From: an uncultured Prevotella sp. | Lineage (GTDB): Bacteria > Bacteroidota > Bacteroidia > Bacteroidales > Bacteroidaceae | Direction: 5' to 3' | NCBI GenBank assembly: GCA_934217675.1 | Contig: CAKQCV010000002.1 | Span: 54,057 to 118,056 of the forward strand | DNA length: 64,000 nucleotides | In this document: piece by piece, positions 25,577 to 34,807 of the stretch | How the letters are laid out: each line of letters begins with the position of its first letter | Numbering within the stretch: position 1 is the stretch's first letter | Translations under genes and position numbers: made by a program | The notes under the pieces: model-generated | Seen by the model: the letters and a program-made list of their open reading frames with translations, nothing else | Databases searched by the model: none | Told to the model about the DNA's origin: nothing

Positions 25577-26887
25577 TCAGTTGTAACAACTCTCGCCATG
25601 CTCGTATATGTCAAGTCCTTCTTCTTCAATCCTCTGATCAACTCTCAAACCGGCAATCTTGTTTATGCCCCAGAATAACAATATTCCTGTAGCTGCAGCC
25701 CAAAGGTCAATGCATATAATTCCAAAGGCTTGTGCACCGAGAAAGGAGAATCCATGTCCGTAAAGTGCACCAGAGTCAACAGCAAATAATCCTGTGAGCA
25801 GTGTTCCGAGTATTCCACATACGCCATGTACGGAGCTTGCGCCAACAGGGTCATCGATGTGCAATTTTACATCTATAAATTCAATAGCAAAGACTAATAT
25901 TGTGCCACAGATAAAACCGATAATCAACGAGCCTAACGGAGATACAAGATCGCAACCGGCAGTGATGCCAACGAGTCCTGCAAGAATACCATTTAGTGTC
26001 AGCGAGAACGATGGCTTACCATATTTTATCCATGTAATGAACATAGTGGCAAGTCCACCAGCCACAGCTGATAAGTTTGTAGTGAGGAATACGTGGGATA
26101 TTGCAACACGGTTCACTTCGCCAGAGGCTGCAAGTTGTGAGCCGGGATTGAATCCAAACCATCCAAACCATAGAATAAAAACTCCGAGGGCTGCAGCCAT
26201 CAAGTTGTGACCAGGTATAGCACGGCTCTTGCCTTGCTTGTCATATTTTCCATGGCGCGGACCCAATACTATAGCTCCGACCAAAGCAAGTACACCTCCA
26301 ACAGAGTGGACAATGGCTGAACCGGCAAAGTCGTGGAATGTTATGCCGAATGTGTTCATCATAAACGAATTAGCATTGGCATTGCATAGCCAGCCACCAC
26401 CCCAAGTCCAATGTCCTTCAATGGGATATATTATTAAAGAGATAAAGAATGAATATACACAATACATGGAGAATTTTGTTCGCTCAGCCATGGCACCAGA
26501 GACAATGGTTGCAGATGTAGCACAGAATACTGTCTCGAAAATCAGAAACCCCTCCGTGGGCAGTCCGCTTGCATTGGCGTAAAATGAAAGGTCGCCAAAA
26601 TTCGGTATGCCAACAAAACCATCGCCACCATTTCCGAACATCATTCCGAAACCTACAAACCAAAACAATACAGAGCCAACCATAAAATCAACGAAATTTT
26701 TGAACAATATGTTAGCTGTATTTTTGCACCTTGTGAATCCAGCTTCGCAAAGAGCAAATCCTGGTTGCATGAAGAAAACAAGCATTGCAGCAAGTAACAT
26801 CCATACCGTATCAATGGAAACACTAAGGTCTGAAACTTTTTTTGCAACTTCCGCTACAGTTTCTGTTGCCAATATAATTGTTGTCAT
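25577..26887 (-). CDS. amtB: ammonium transporter AmtB
   Basis: This 436-aa inner-membrane protein has eleven predicted helices. Recognisable signatures are AMLVFFMQPGFALCEAG at the start of helix 1, FETVFCATSATIVSGAMAER, DFAGSAIVHSVGG with the first pore His, and DDPVGASSVHGVCG with the second pore His. It conducts ammonia/ammonium and is gated by PII trimers. The PII gene lies 113 bp upstream on the same strand, the standard glnK-amtB pairing. Confidence 0.96.
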   Translation of the reverse strand: MTTIILATETVAEVAKKVSDLSVSIDTVWMLLAAMLVFFMQPGFALCEAGFTRCKNTANILFKNFVDFMVGSVLFWFVGFGMMFGNGGDGFVGIPNFGDLSFYANASGLPTEGFLIFETVFCATSATIVSGAMAERTKFSMYCVYSFFISLIIYPIEGHWTWGGGWLCNANANSFMMNTFGITFHDFAGSAIVHSVGGVLALVGAIVLGPRHGKYDKQGKSRAIPGHNLMAAALGVFILWFGWFGFNPGSQLAASGEVNRVAISHVFLTTNLSAVAGGLATMFITWIKYGKPSFSLTLNGILAGLVGITAGCDLVSPLGSLIIGFICGTILVFAIEFIDVKLHIDDPVGASSVHGVCGILGTLLTGLFAVDSGALYGHGFSFLGAQAFGIICIDLWAAATGILLFWGINKIAGLRVDQRIEEEGLDIYEHGESCYN

Positions 26888-27000
26888 AATTTGTATTATT
26901 AATAAATGTGTGTGTTGTTATTATCCTAAAACCCGAAAACAAAACTTTTTATCTTTTGACTCATATTCCTAAAGAATTTATATCTATATTATATATCTTG

Positions 27001-27357
27001 TTATTTTTCTTGTTCTGCATTATACAAGGCAATGTCACCGCGTTCTCCTGTTCTTATTCTTATAGAATCTTCAATCGGGATTATGAAAATCCTACCGTCT
27101 CCTATCTCTCCTGTTCGTGCAGCTCCTTGTATTGCAGCAATCGTTTTCTCTACATTCTTGTCGCGCACAACGATACTCACCAGGACTCGTTCAATGCTAC
27201 TCGTATCGTACATCACCCCACGATAAATTCTTGCTTGCCGCATCTTTCCTTCTCCTCTGACATCATAGTAAGAAAACCACTCAATGTCTGCTGCAAGTAA
27301 TGCTTCTTTTACATCTTCGAAACGCGTTTTACGAATGATAGCTTCAATCTTTTTCAT
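27001..27357 (-). CDS. glnK: nitrogen regulatory PII protein
   Basis: This 118-aa protein is of PII size and shows MKKIEAIIRKTRFEDVKEAL at the N-terminus, a T-loop region with IYRGVMYD whose Tyr50 aligns with the uridylylated Tyr51 of E. coli, and GEIGDGRIFIIPIEDSIRIRTGERG, the C-terminal ATP/2-oxoglutarate signature. It senses 2-oxoglutarate and adenylate charge and blocks AmtB when nitrogen is plentiful. The T-loop sequence differs from that of proteobacteria, as is usual in this phylum. It heads the glnK-amtB-asnB group. Confidence 0.92.
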   Translation of the reverse strand: MKKIEAIIRKTRFEDVKEALLAADIEWFSYYDVRGEGKMRQARIYRGVMYDTSSIERVLVSIVVRDKNVEKTIAAIQGAARTGEIGDGRIFIIPIEDSIRIRTGERGDIALYNAEQEK

Positions 27358-27415
27358 GCTTACTCGTTTTATTGGTCTTTATCTTTTTTACTTTCTTTTT
27401 GTAAAATTATGGGTG

Positions 27416-27423
27416 CAAAGGTA
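27416..27423 (-). promoter_or_regulatory. -7 box of glnK-amtB
   Basis: The minus strand reads TACCTTTG about 58 bp before glnK. No clear -33 is present, which may mean an activator is needed. Confidence 0.5.
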
Positions 27424-27598
27424 ATACATTTTGTAATTGTTTAAGCGTTGTTTGTAGCTTTTTGTTTTTATTATATTCTTTGTTCTTACAAATAATTAGT
27501 TTGTACATGTTATTATCTTTCATTTTGTAAGTGAACTGGTAAAATATACTTTCAAATTGTTATATTGATAAAATTTTAGCATAAAATAGCCTTTCTTT

Positions 27599-27631
27599 TT
27601 TGACGGAATAAAGCAAATTGTTGTAATTTTG
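27599..27631 (+). promoter_or_regulatory. promoter of dapF-dapL
   Basis: TTTG at 27599-27602 and TAATTTTG at 27624-27631 are separated by 21 bp, with the dapF start 49 bp downstream. Apart from this and the glnK promoter, 27358-27680 is AT-rich and empty. Confidence 0.72.
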
Positions 27632-27680
27632 CAGTTGTAATAAATCAAATGGAAACTTAACAACAATAAAGGATAACAAT

Positions 27681-28526
27681 ATGGCTAAGCAGAAAATACA
27701 TTTTACCAAGATGCACGGAGCTGGGAATGATTATATATATGTTAATACCTTATTATATAATGTTCCGAATCCAAATGAAAAGTCGATAAAATGGAGCGAC
27801 CGTCATAAGGGTATCGGTAGTGATGGACTTGTTTTGATTTGTAAGCCAACAGTCGCAGATGCTGATTACAAGATGAGAATATTCAATGCAGATGGGTCGG
27901 AAGCAATGATGTGTGGTAATGCATCAAGATGCATCGGGAAATATTTATATGAAAACAAGCTTACCGACAAACTTGAAATAAGATTAGAAACACTTTCGGG
28001 TGTTAAAATACTAAAACTTCATCTTGATGACGTTGCTGAATCGGTAGAAAGCGTTACTGTAGATATGCTTGAGCCAAGGCTTGAAAATCCAATTCAATAT
28101 AATAAGATAAGCGATGGGGCACTTGTCGCTGAAGGGAGAAAATTTTTCGGTACATTTGTCTGTATGGGAAATCCACATTTTGTAGTTTTTGTAGATGATA
28201 TAGATACTATAGATATTGCAAAATATGGAAAGGTATTGGAGTGTGATCCTTCTTTCCCGGAGAGGTGCAATATAGAATTCGCACAAGTGTTAGATCGTGA
28301 TGTCGTGCGTACCAGAGTATGGGAACGAGGTAGTGGTATAACAATGGCATGCGGAACAGGTGCATGTGCTACAGCCGTAGCTGCAGTTTATACAAAACGT
28401 TGTGGAAGAAAAAGTGTTATAAAAATGGATGGTGGTAATCTAAGTATTGAGTGGAGAGAAAAAGACAACCATGTTTATATGACAGGACCTGCAACGATTG
28501 TGTATGATGGAGAAATAGAATTATGA
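27681..28526 (+). CDS. dapF: diaminopimelate epimerase
   Basis: This 281-aa cytosolic enzyme converts LL- to meso-diaminopimelate for lysine and peptidoglycan. It shows [15 protein letters not shown] at the start, the first catalytic Cys in MMCGNASRC (Cys78) and the second in [10 protein letters not shown] (Cys224). The next gene, dapL, makes its substrate and starts 33 bp later, so the two form a compact operon. Confidence 0.97.
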   Translation: MAKQKIHFTKMHGAGNDYIYVNTLLYNVPNPNEKSIKWSDRHKGIGSDGLVLICKPTVADADYKMRIFNADGSEAMMCGNASRCIGKYLYENKLTDKLEIRLETLSGVKILKLHLDDVAESVESVTVDMLEPRLENPIQYNKISDGALVAEGRKFFGTFVCMGNPHFVVFVDDIDTIDIAKYGKVLECDPSFPERCNIEFAQVLDRDVVRTRVWERGSGITMACGTGACATAVAAVYTKRCGRKSVIKMDGGNLSIEWREKDNHVYMTGPATIVYDGEIEL

Positions 28527-28559
28527 AAAAGACAAACAGCAATAAAAGAATAAAAAACT

Positions 28560-29798
28560 ATGGCATTAATTAACGAACATTATCTGAAACTTCAAAAGAA
28601 TTATCTTTTTGCGGATATTGCAAAAAAAGTAAAAGCTTATAAAGTATCACACCCCAAGGCTAACGTCATAAGTCTTGGTATTGGCGATGTCACTCAGCCA
28701 CTTGCTCCTGCTGTGATAGAAGCAATGCATAAGGCTGTGGATGATATGGCTCATAAGGAAACATTTCATGGCTATGGACCTGAGCAAGGGTATCTTTGGC
28801 TGCGCGAGGCTATTGTGAAAAACGATTTCCTTCCAAGAGGGATACATATTGATCCAAGTGAAGTGTTTGTGAATGATGGAGCTAAAAGTGACACGGGAAA
28901 TATCGGAGAACTCGTGAGATGGGACAATAGCATAGGAGTTACAGATCCTGTTTATCCTGTCTATGTGGATTCTAATGTGATGTGTGGACGTGCTGGGGTT
29001 CTTGAAAATGGGAAATGGAGCAATGTGACATACATCCCGTGTGTGGAGAGTAATAATTTCGTGCCACAGATACCAGACCATAGAGTTGATATGATATATC
29101 TCTGTTATCCAAACAACCCTACAGGTACGGTGATTTCAAAAGAAGAATTGAAGAAATGGGTCAATTATGCATTGAAGAACGACACTGTTATATTCTATGA
29201 TGCTGCTTACGAGGCATATATAACAGAACCTGATATTCCACATTCTATATATGAAATAAAAGGAGCAAAGAAAGTGGCTATAGAGTTTCATAGCTATTCA
29301 AAGACTGCTGGCTTTACAGGTGTGCGCTGTGGATATACTGTAATACCAAAAGAGCTGACAGCTGTTACTCTCGACGGTAAAGAGCGTTACCCATTGGCGC
29401 CATTTTGGGATCGTAGGCAGTGTACAAAATTCAATGGAACAAGTTATATAAGTCAAAGGGCTGCAGAAGCTATATATACACCAGAGGGAAAAGCACAGAC
29501 AAAGGCTACTATAGATTATTATATGGGAAATGCCAAAATTATGTATGATGCGTTGAGAAAACTTGGCTTCAAGGTGTATGGTGGAGTAAATGCACCATAT
29601 CTATGGGTTAAGACTCCTGATGGCGTTGACAGTTGGAAATTCTTTGAACAATTGTTGTATGGAGCACAAATAGTATGTACACCAGGAGTTGGCTTCGGAC
29701 CAAGTGGAGAGGGTTTCGTACGATTCACTTCATTTGGTGAAAGGGAAGACTGTGAAGAGGCTATGAGTCGTATCGCACAGTGGATGAACAAGAAATAA
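28560..29798 (+). CDS. dapL: LL-diaminopimelate aminotransferase
   Basis: This 412-aa PLP enzyme makes LL-diaminopimelate directly from tetrahydrodipicolinate, bypassing the succinyl or acetyl intermediates. Visible features are LGIGDVTQPLAPAVIEAMH, the PLP-lysine segment HSYSKTAGFTGVRCGY, and the specific length and N-terminus (ALINEHYLKLQKNYLF) of the DapL family. It is paired with dapF. Confidence 0.96.
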   Translation: MALINEHYLKLQKNYLFADIAKKVKAYKVSHPKANVISLGIGDVTQPLAPAVIEAMHKAVDDMAHKETFHGYGPEQGYLWLREAIVKNDFLPRGIHIDPSEVFVNDGAKSDTGNIGELVRWDNSIGVTDPVYPVYVDSNVMCGRAGVLENGKWSNVTYIPCVESNNFVPQIPDHRVDMIYLCYPNNPTGTVISKEELKKWVNYALKNDTVIFYDAAYEAYITEPDIPHSIYEIKGAKKVAIEFHSYSKTAGFTGVRCGYTVIPKELTAVTLDGKERYPLAPFWDRRQCTKFNGTSYISQRAAEAIYTPEGKAQTKATIDYYMGNAKIMYDALRKLGFKVYGGVNAPYLWVKTPDGVDSWKFFEQLLYGAQIVCTPGVGFGPSGEGFVRFTSFGEREDCEEAMSRIAQWMNKK

Positions 29799-29863
29799 CA
29801 ACAAATAGATATTATTATTGTTATTATTAAGACAAAAGGTATGCGTCAATAGATAAAAAGCAT

Positions 29864-29871
29864 TACCTTTG
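29864..29871 (+). promoter_or_regulatory. -7 box of glnN
   Basis: TACCTTTG lies 44 bp before the glutamine synthetase start codon. The -33 region is weak, compatible with nitrogen-responsive activation. Confidence 0.5.
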
Positions 29872-29915
29872 CAATCATAATAAAAAGCATTCAAAACAAA
29901 ATAAAACTTTTAACA

Positions 29916-32108
29916 ATGTCAAACTTAAGATTTCAGGTTGTTGAAGAGGCGTTCAAAAAACGTCCACTCGAAGTGATTGCTCCGGTAGAACGTCCGTCTG
30001 AATATTTCGGAAAGTACGTTTTTAACCGTGCAAAGATGTACAAGTATCTGCCTGCTGACGTTTATGACAAGCTCATTGACGTTATCGACAATGGTGCCAC
30101 CCTTGACCGTTCTATAGCTAATGCTGTGGCAAATGGTATGAAGCAGTGGGCCGAGGAGAATGGCGTTACGCACTACACTCACTGGTTCCAGCCTCTGACA
30201 GGAGGAACCGCTGAGAAGCATGATGCCTTTATCGAGCACGATGGAAAAGGCGGAATGATAGAAGAATTCTCAGGAAAACTTCTCGTTCAGCAAGAACCGG
30301 ATGCAAGCTCGTTCCCTAATGGTGGTATCCGTAACACATTTGAGGCGCGTGGATATTCTGCTTGGGATCCAACATCACCTGTATTCATAATTGACGATAC
30401 TCTATGTATTCCTACAGTGTTCATCTCGTATACGGGTGAGGCTCTTGATTATAAAGCTCCATTGCTTCGTGCTTTGCATGCTGTGAATGTTGCAGCAACA
30501 AATGTTTGTCACTATTTTGACCCTAAAGTCTCAAAAGTTACTTCCAATCTTGGATGGGAGCAGGAGTATTTCCTTGTTGATGCCGACCTTTATAGTGCTC
30601 GTCCTGATCTTATGCTTACAGGACGTACTCTGATGGGGCATGATTCAGCAAAGAACCAGCAGATGGATGACCATTACTTCGGAATTATTCCAGATCGTGT
30701 GCAGGCTTTTATGAAAGACCTTGAGATTCAGGCTCTTGAGCTTTCTATCCCTTGTAAGACTCGACATAATGAAGTTGCTCCTAATCAGTTTGAGATAGCA
30801 CCAATTTTTGAAGAATGCAACTTGGCTGTAGACCATAACATGCTGCTTATGTCATTAATGAAGAAGGTGGCTCGTAAGCATGGATTCATTGTTCTGCTGC
30901 ATGAGAAACCTTTTGCTGGAATCAACGGTAGCGGTAAGCATAATAACTGGAGCCTTTCTACAGATACAGGTGTGCTGTTGCATGCTCCAGGCAAAACACC
31001 TGAGGCAAACTTACGTTTCGTGACATTTATTGTTGAAACTTTGATGGGCGTTTATCGTCACAATGGATTGCTGAAAGCATCTATAATGAGTGCTACAAAT
31101 GCTCATCGTTTGGGTGCAAACGAGGCACCTCCTGCAATTATTTCTTCATTCCTCGGTAAGCAGCTCACGGAGTTGCTTGATCATATAGAGAAGAGTGACA
31201 GTGGTGAGGACGTATTCAATATGGCTGGAAAGCAGGGCATGAAGATGGATATTCCTGAAATTCCAGAGTTGTTGATTGATAATACAGACCGTAACCGTAC
31301 CAGTCCTTTCGCTTTTACAGGAAATCGTTTTGAGTTCCGTGCTGTTGGTTCTGAGGCTAACTGTGCTTCTGCAATGATTGCACTCAACACAGCTGTTGCT
31401 GAGGCTTTGGTTGATTTTAAGACTCGTGTTGATGAGCGTATCGCAAAGGGTGAGGATAAGACAAAGGCAATGATTGATGTATTGCGTGAAGATATCAAGA
31501 CTTGCAAGCCTATTCGTTTTGACGGTAATGGATATTCTGACGAGTGGGTTGAAGAGGCAAAGAAGCGTGGATTGGATTGCGAAACAAGTTGTCCGGTTAT
31601 CTTTGACAACTATTTGAGCGAGTCTTCGGTGAAAATGTTTACAAGTTTGAATGTTATGTCGAAGAAGGAGCTCGAAGCGCGCAATGAAGTTAAATGGGAG
31701 ACATATACAAAGAAAATACAGATTGAAGCTCGTGTGATGGGCGACCTCACAATGAATCATATTATTCCTGTTGCAACACATTATCAGAGCATGTTGTTGA
31801 AGAATGTTCAAAATATGCGTTCTGTATTCCCGGAGGACAAAGCCGAGAAATTGAGTTCTCGCAATATGAAAATTATTGAGGATATAGCAGAGCGTACACA
31901 GATAATAGAAAAAGGTGTTGAGGATTTGGTCAATGCTCGTAAGGTGGCAAATAAAATTGCCGATGAGCGCGAGAAAGCAATTGCATATCATGATACAGTA
32001 GCTCCTAAGATGGAAGAAATCCGTTATCATATTGACAAATTGGAGCTAACAGTGAGCGATGAACTTTGGACTCTGCCAAAGTATCGCGAACTTCTGTTTA
32101 TTAGATAA
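29916..32108 (+). CDS. glnN: type III glutamine synthetase
   Basis: This 730-aa protein belongs to the large hexameric-dimer glutamine synthetases (GSIII) typical of Bacteroidota. It makes glutamine from glutamate, ammonia and ATP. The N-terminal GSIII signature (PVERPSEYFGKYVFN), HYTHWFQPLTGGTAEKHD, PCKTRHNEVAPNQFEIAPIF and GINGSGKHNNWSL are all present, as is the long C-terminal helical region. It stands as a single gene with its own promoter and terminator, about 2.5 kb from glnK, and with GltBD forms the ammonia assimilation cycle. Confidence 0.97.
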   Translation: MSNLRFQVVEEAFKKRPLEVIAPVERPSEYFGKYVFNRAKMYKYLPADVYDKLIDVIDNGATLDRSIANAVANGMKQWAEENGVTHYTHWFQPLTGGTAEKHDAFIEHDGKGGMIEEFSGKLLVQQEPDASSFPNGGIRNTFEARGYSAWDPTSPVFIIDDTLCIPTVFISYTGEALDYKAPLLRALHAVNVAATNVCHYFDPKVSKVTSNLGWEQEYFLVDADLYSARPDLMLTGRTLMGHDSAKNQQMDDHYFGIIPDRVQAFMKDLEIQALELSIPCKTRHNEVAPNQFEIAPIFEECNLAVDHNMLLMSLMKKVARKHGFIVLLHEKPFAGINGSGKHNNWSLSTDTGVLLHAPGKTPEANLRFVTFIVETLMGVYRHNGLLKASIMSATNAHRLGANEAPPAIISSFLGKQLTELLDHIEKSDSGEDVFNMAGKQGMKMDIPEIPELLIDNTDRNRTSPFAFTGNRFEFRAVGSEANCASAMIALNTAVAEALVDFKTRVDERIAKGEDKTKAMIDVLREDIKTCKPIRFDGNGYSDEWVEEAKKRGLDCETSCPVIFDNYLSESSVKMFTSLNVMSKKELEARNEVKWETYTKKIQIEARVMGDLTMNHIIPVATHYQSMLLKNVQNMRSVFPEDKAEKLSSRNMKIIEDIAERTQIIEKGVEDLVNARKVANKIADEREKAIAYHDTVAPKMEEIRYHIDKLELTVSDELWTLPKYRELLFIR

Positions 32109-32145
32109 AATTACAATCTATTTCTTTTATTGGTTGTTTAAGTCG

Positions 32146-32175
32146 GCGGGGCACGGTTGTGAAACCATGTTCCGC
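32146..32175 (+). terminator. terminator downstream of glnN
   Basis: A 13-bp stem with two G-T pairs and one mismatch (32146-32158 with 32163-32175) lies 38 bp after the stop and is followed by a weak T-rich stretch. The CE2-like gene converges from the other side. Confidence 0.6.
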
Positions 32176-32198
32176 TTTGTGTGTTTGTACTTTGGATA

Positions 32199-33287
32199 CT
32201 ATTGCCAGTTGGTGATACTTCTTATAAAGGCTGTAAGTTCTTTTGCCATAATTTCATGGCGCTTTATTGATGGATGGTAGCAACTGCCCCATGGACAGGA
32301 ACCATCTTCTGGTGTCATATCAAAGCGGTACACCTCATTGTCACCTTCATCGTTGGCTTTCTCTTTTACTTTGTCGAGCAATTCGTTTAAAATTTTCTCA
32401 CGGCTACTCCCTTTGCGTATCATTGTGCCTGAAAGAATAACAATCTTTGCTTTTGGATAATTAGAACGTAAGGTCTTATAGAAATTATAGTAGGAAGATA
32501 AAAATTTTTCGTGGTTGTATTTAGGACTTGATGTGTCGTTGGTTCCAAGATTAATGCATACCACTTCTGGAGTGTATTTGCTAAAATCCCATTTTTCTCC
32601 TTGTGTGCCATAAATAGTATATGGATATACTGTTGGTATTGTAACCTTGTCACCGGCAAGATTTCCACCACAATTCCTGTATATACCTATACCGGAGCGT
32701 GCTACCACGAGACATTCAGAATCAAGGTTGCGACATGTTATAGCCTCGTAAGTGTAATATTGGTTCTGTGTAGAATATGAAAACTTTTCTGTCGCGCTTC
32801 TACCTTCATTACCAAAACCGCAAGTTATGGAGTTACCGATAAATTCCATTCGGTGTTTAGGCATACGTGGCACTGAAGGTAGCCGGCATCCGTCATCAAG
32901 GATAACCCCCCAGAATTGTGGGCGATGTTTCAACCCCTCTGTAATAAAAGTTATGGTTGCATTATGTTCTCCATTGTTCAAACCTTCAGCTATGGTAGTT
33001 ACCGAGTCTGTCTCGGAAAACAAAATCTTGTGTGGTTGCTGATTGTCTATTTCTACCATGTAATATCCGCTGTTAGGCTTCATCTTCATTTTTAGTGATG
33101 AACCTTGGAATATGGTACGAATTTGAAATCCTGGATATCCAAACCGTATATATTTTCCTGATATTATGGAGTATCTTCCTGTATATCTTATGTTTGAGTC
33201 AAAAGCTGACACAAATGTTTGTGCCTTGCTGCTGATAGATATGGTTATGATAGCAATAGCAGTTAAAAGAATTTTTTTTATATTCAT
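32199..33287 (-). CDS. secreted SGNH carbohydrate esterase, CE2-like
   Basis: This 362-aa protein has a signal peptide (cleavage near SKAQ), an N-terminal beta-rich domain (about residues 25-140) and an SGNH hydrolase domain. The nucleophile block is FIGNSITCGFG, block III is NLGTNDTS, and DGSCPWGSCYHP near the end holds the His. This two-domain layout matches CE2 acetyl esterases, which remove acetyl groups from plant polysaccharides. It is last in an operon with an MBOAT O-acetyltransferase and a second SGNH protein. Confidence 0.82.
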   Translation of the reverse strand: MNIKKILLTAIAIITISISSKAQTFVSAFDSNIRYTGRYSIISGKYIRFGYPGFQIRTIFQGSSLKMKMKPNSGYYMVEIDNQQPHKILFSETDSVTTIAEGLNNGEHNATITFITEGLKHRPQFWGVILDDGCRLPSVPRMPKHRMEFIGNSITCGFGNEGRSATEKFSYSTQNQYYTYEAITCRNLDSECLVVARSGIGIYRNCGGNLAGDKVTIPTVYPYTIYGTQGEKWDFSKYTPEVVCINLGTNDTSSPKYNHEKFLSSYYNFYKTLRSNYPKAKIVILSGTMIRKGSSREKILNELLDKVKEKANDEGDNEVYRFDMTPEDGSCPWGSCYHPSIKRHEIMAKELTAFIRSITNWQ

Positions 33288-33309
33288 GTGTTTTGAATTT
33301 TTATATTAT

Positions 33310-34800
33310 TTAAAATTGTTGATAAATGAAAGGTTGTACACTTTCTTGAGATGCTTCAACAACAAGTTGTAGGCAAATTGTGAAGATTATTAACTTTAAT
33401 ATCCATGGTAATGTTATGAATCTTAGTTGCAAACGTTTGTATTGGTGCTCTGTGACGAAATATGACAACATTACACTTACAAGACACAGACACCAGCCTG
33501 TACGGACATTCCAAAATGGTTGCAAATAGTCCCAACTGAAAGTGTTCAATACTTGGCTATACATCTTGCCGAGCAAAGAGAGGTTTGCTGAACGGAAAAA
33601 TGACCATGCAAAACTTACATATATATAGGTAATAAGCCAACTTAGAATTTTTCCTAAATAATTAGCGCTACTCAAATTTAATTGTCGACTGTATAGCTTG
33701 TGGATAACGAGTCCAATGCCGTGTAGTCCACCCCAAATAACAAACATCCATGATGCACCATGCCACAGTCCGGCAACGAGCATTGTCAGAAAATTATTTA
33801 TATACATTCGAACCTTTCCTTTCCTGTTTCCGCCGAGCGGTATATAAACATAGTCACGGAACCAAAATGACAACGATATATGCCAGCGGCGCCAAAATTC
33901 AGTGAGATTCATTGAGCGGTAAGGAAAGTTGAAATTATCAGGCAAGTAAAAACCAAGAATTGCTGCCACCCCAATACTCATGTCGCTATATCCTGAAAAG
34001 TCAAGGAATATTTGTACAGGATAACCGAGCAGTGCTGCCATGTTTTCAAATCCAGAGAATTTATCTGGTGCATCGAATACCCAATTGTTAAACTGCGCTA
34101 TATAATCGCTGATGATATTCTTCTTTACAAGTCCGAGCATTATCAAAAAAAGTCCAAGCCATAGCATACGGCTTGTTGTTGGCATATTGCGCTTTAGTCG
34201 TGGGATAAGATTGCTGGCACGTGTTATTGGTCCTGCAAGTATAAGTGGAAAGAATGTGAGATAGAACAAGTATTCGAGAAGCGACACTTCCTCGCAGAAC
34301 TTCTTTCTATATACATCCACAGCATAGCTAATAGCCTGGAAAGTATAAAAAGAGATACCTACTGGCAGTAGGATAGATTTTATTGAGAAGTTTGTAGATA
34401 ATATCTCGTTTACAACATCCTGTATGAAAAAGTTGGTATATTTGAAGTATCCCAGTAGAGCCAAATCCACCAGTACAACGGCTGTTAGCCATTTCTTGCG
34501 CATGTTGTCATGGTATTGTTTCATTTTTTGTATCATAAAATAGTTTGTTATTGCAGTAATAGGCAATAACAACATTATCCAACCATTTATCTTATAGGCG
34601 AAGAATAGATTGAATATCACGGTAAATACCATCATAGCATTCTTTGACTGTTGGCGTAAAGCTGCATAAACAACAAGAAATAGAATGAATAGTAAGGCAA
34701 ATGGGATGCTGCCCATCATTAATGGCGCATCTGCACTGTATGTAAAAAAATTACAAAGCCAATGTGCTAAATTTTCTATAGATATATTTGTTGTATTCAT
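33310..34800 (-). CDS. MBOAT family O-acyltransferase (AlgI-like)
   Basis: This 496-aa polytopic membrane protein carries the MBOAT core FPYRSMNLTEFWRRWHISLS followed by WFRDYVYIPLGGNRKG and the conserved His in NFLTMLVAGLWHGASW. AlgI-like proteins move acetyl groups across the inner membrane for O-acetylation of exopolysaccharide or peptidoglycan. The frame is open to 34857, but the ATG at 34800 follows the upstream stop by 7 bp, avoids a 50-bp overlap and gives a normal N-terminus. Its upstream SGNH partner would complete the transfer in the periplasm. Confidence 0.9.
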   Translation of the reverse strand: MNTTNISIENLAHWLCNFFTYSADAPLMMGSIPFALLFILFLVVYAALRQQSKNAMMVFTVIFNLFFAYKINGWIMLLLPITAITNYFMIQKMKQYHDNMRKKWLTAVVLVDLALLGYFKYTNFFIQDVVNEILSTNFSIKSILLPVGISFYTFQAISYAVDVYRKKFCEEVSLLEYLFYLTFFPLILAGPITRASNLIPRLKRNMPTTSRMLWLGLFLIMLGLVKKNIISDYIAQFNNWVFDAPDKFSGFENMAALLGYPVQIFLDFSGYSDMSIGVAAILGFYLPDNFNFPYRSMNLTEFWRRWHISLSFWFRDYVYIPLGGNRKGKVRMYINNFLTMLVAGLWHGASWMFVIWGGLHGIGLVIHKLYSRQLNLSSANYLGKILSWLITYIYVSFAWSFFRSANLSLLGKMYSQVLNTFSWDYLQPFWNVRTGWCLCLVSVMLSYFVTEHQYKRLQLRFITLPWILKLIIFTICLQLVVEASQESVQPFIYQQF

Positions 34801-34807
34801 TTCTGAA

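Noticed and set aside
31146..32030. Open frame of 294 codons antisense to glnN
   Set aside because: It is a shadow of the highly conserved glutamine synthetase with a Cys/His-rich improbable composition.
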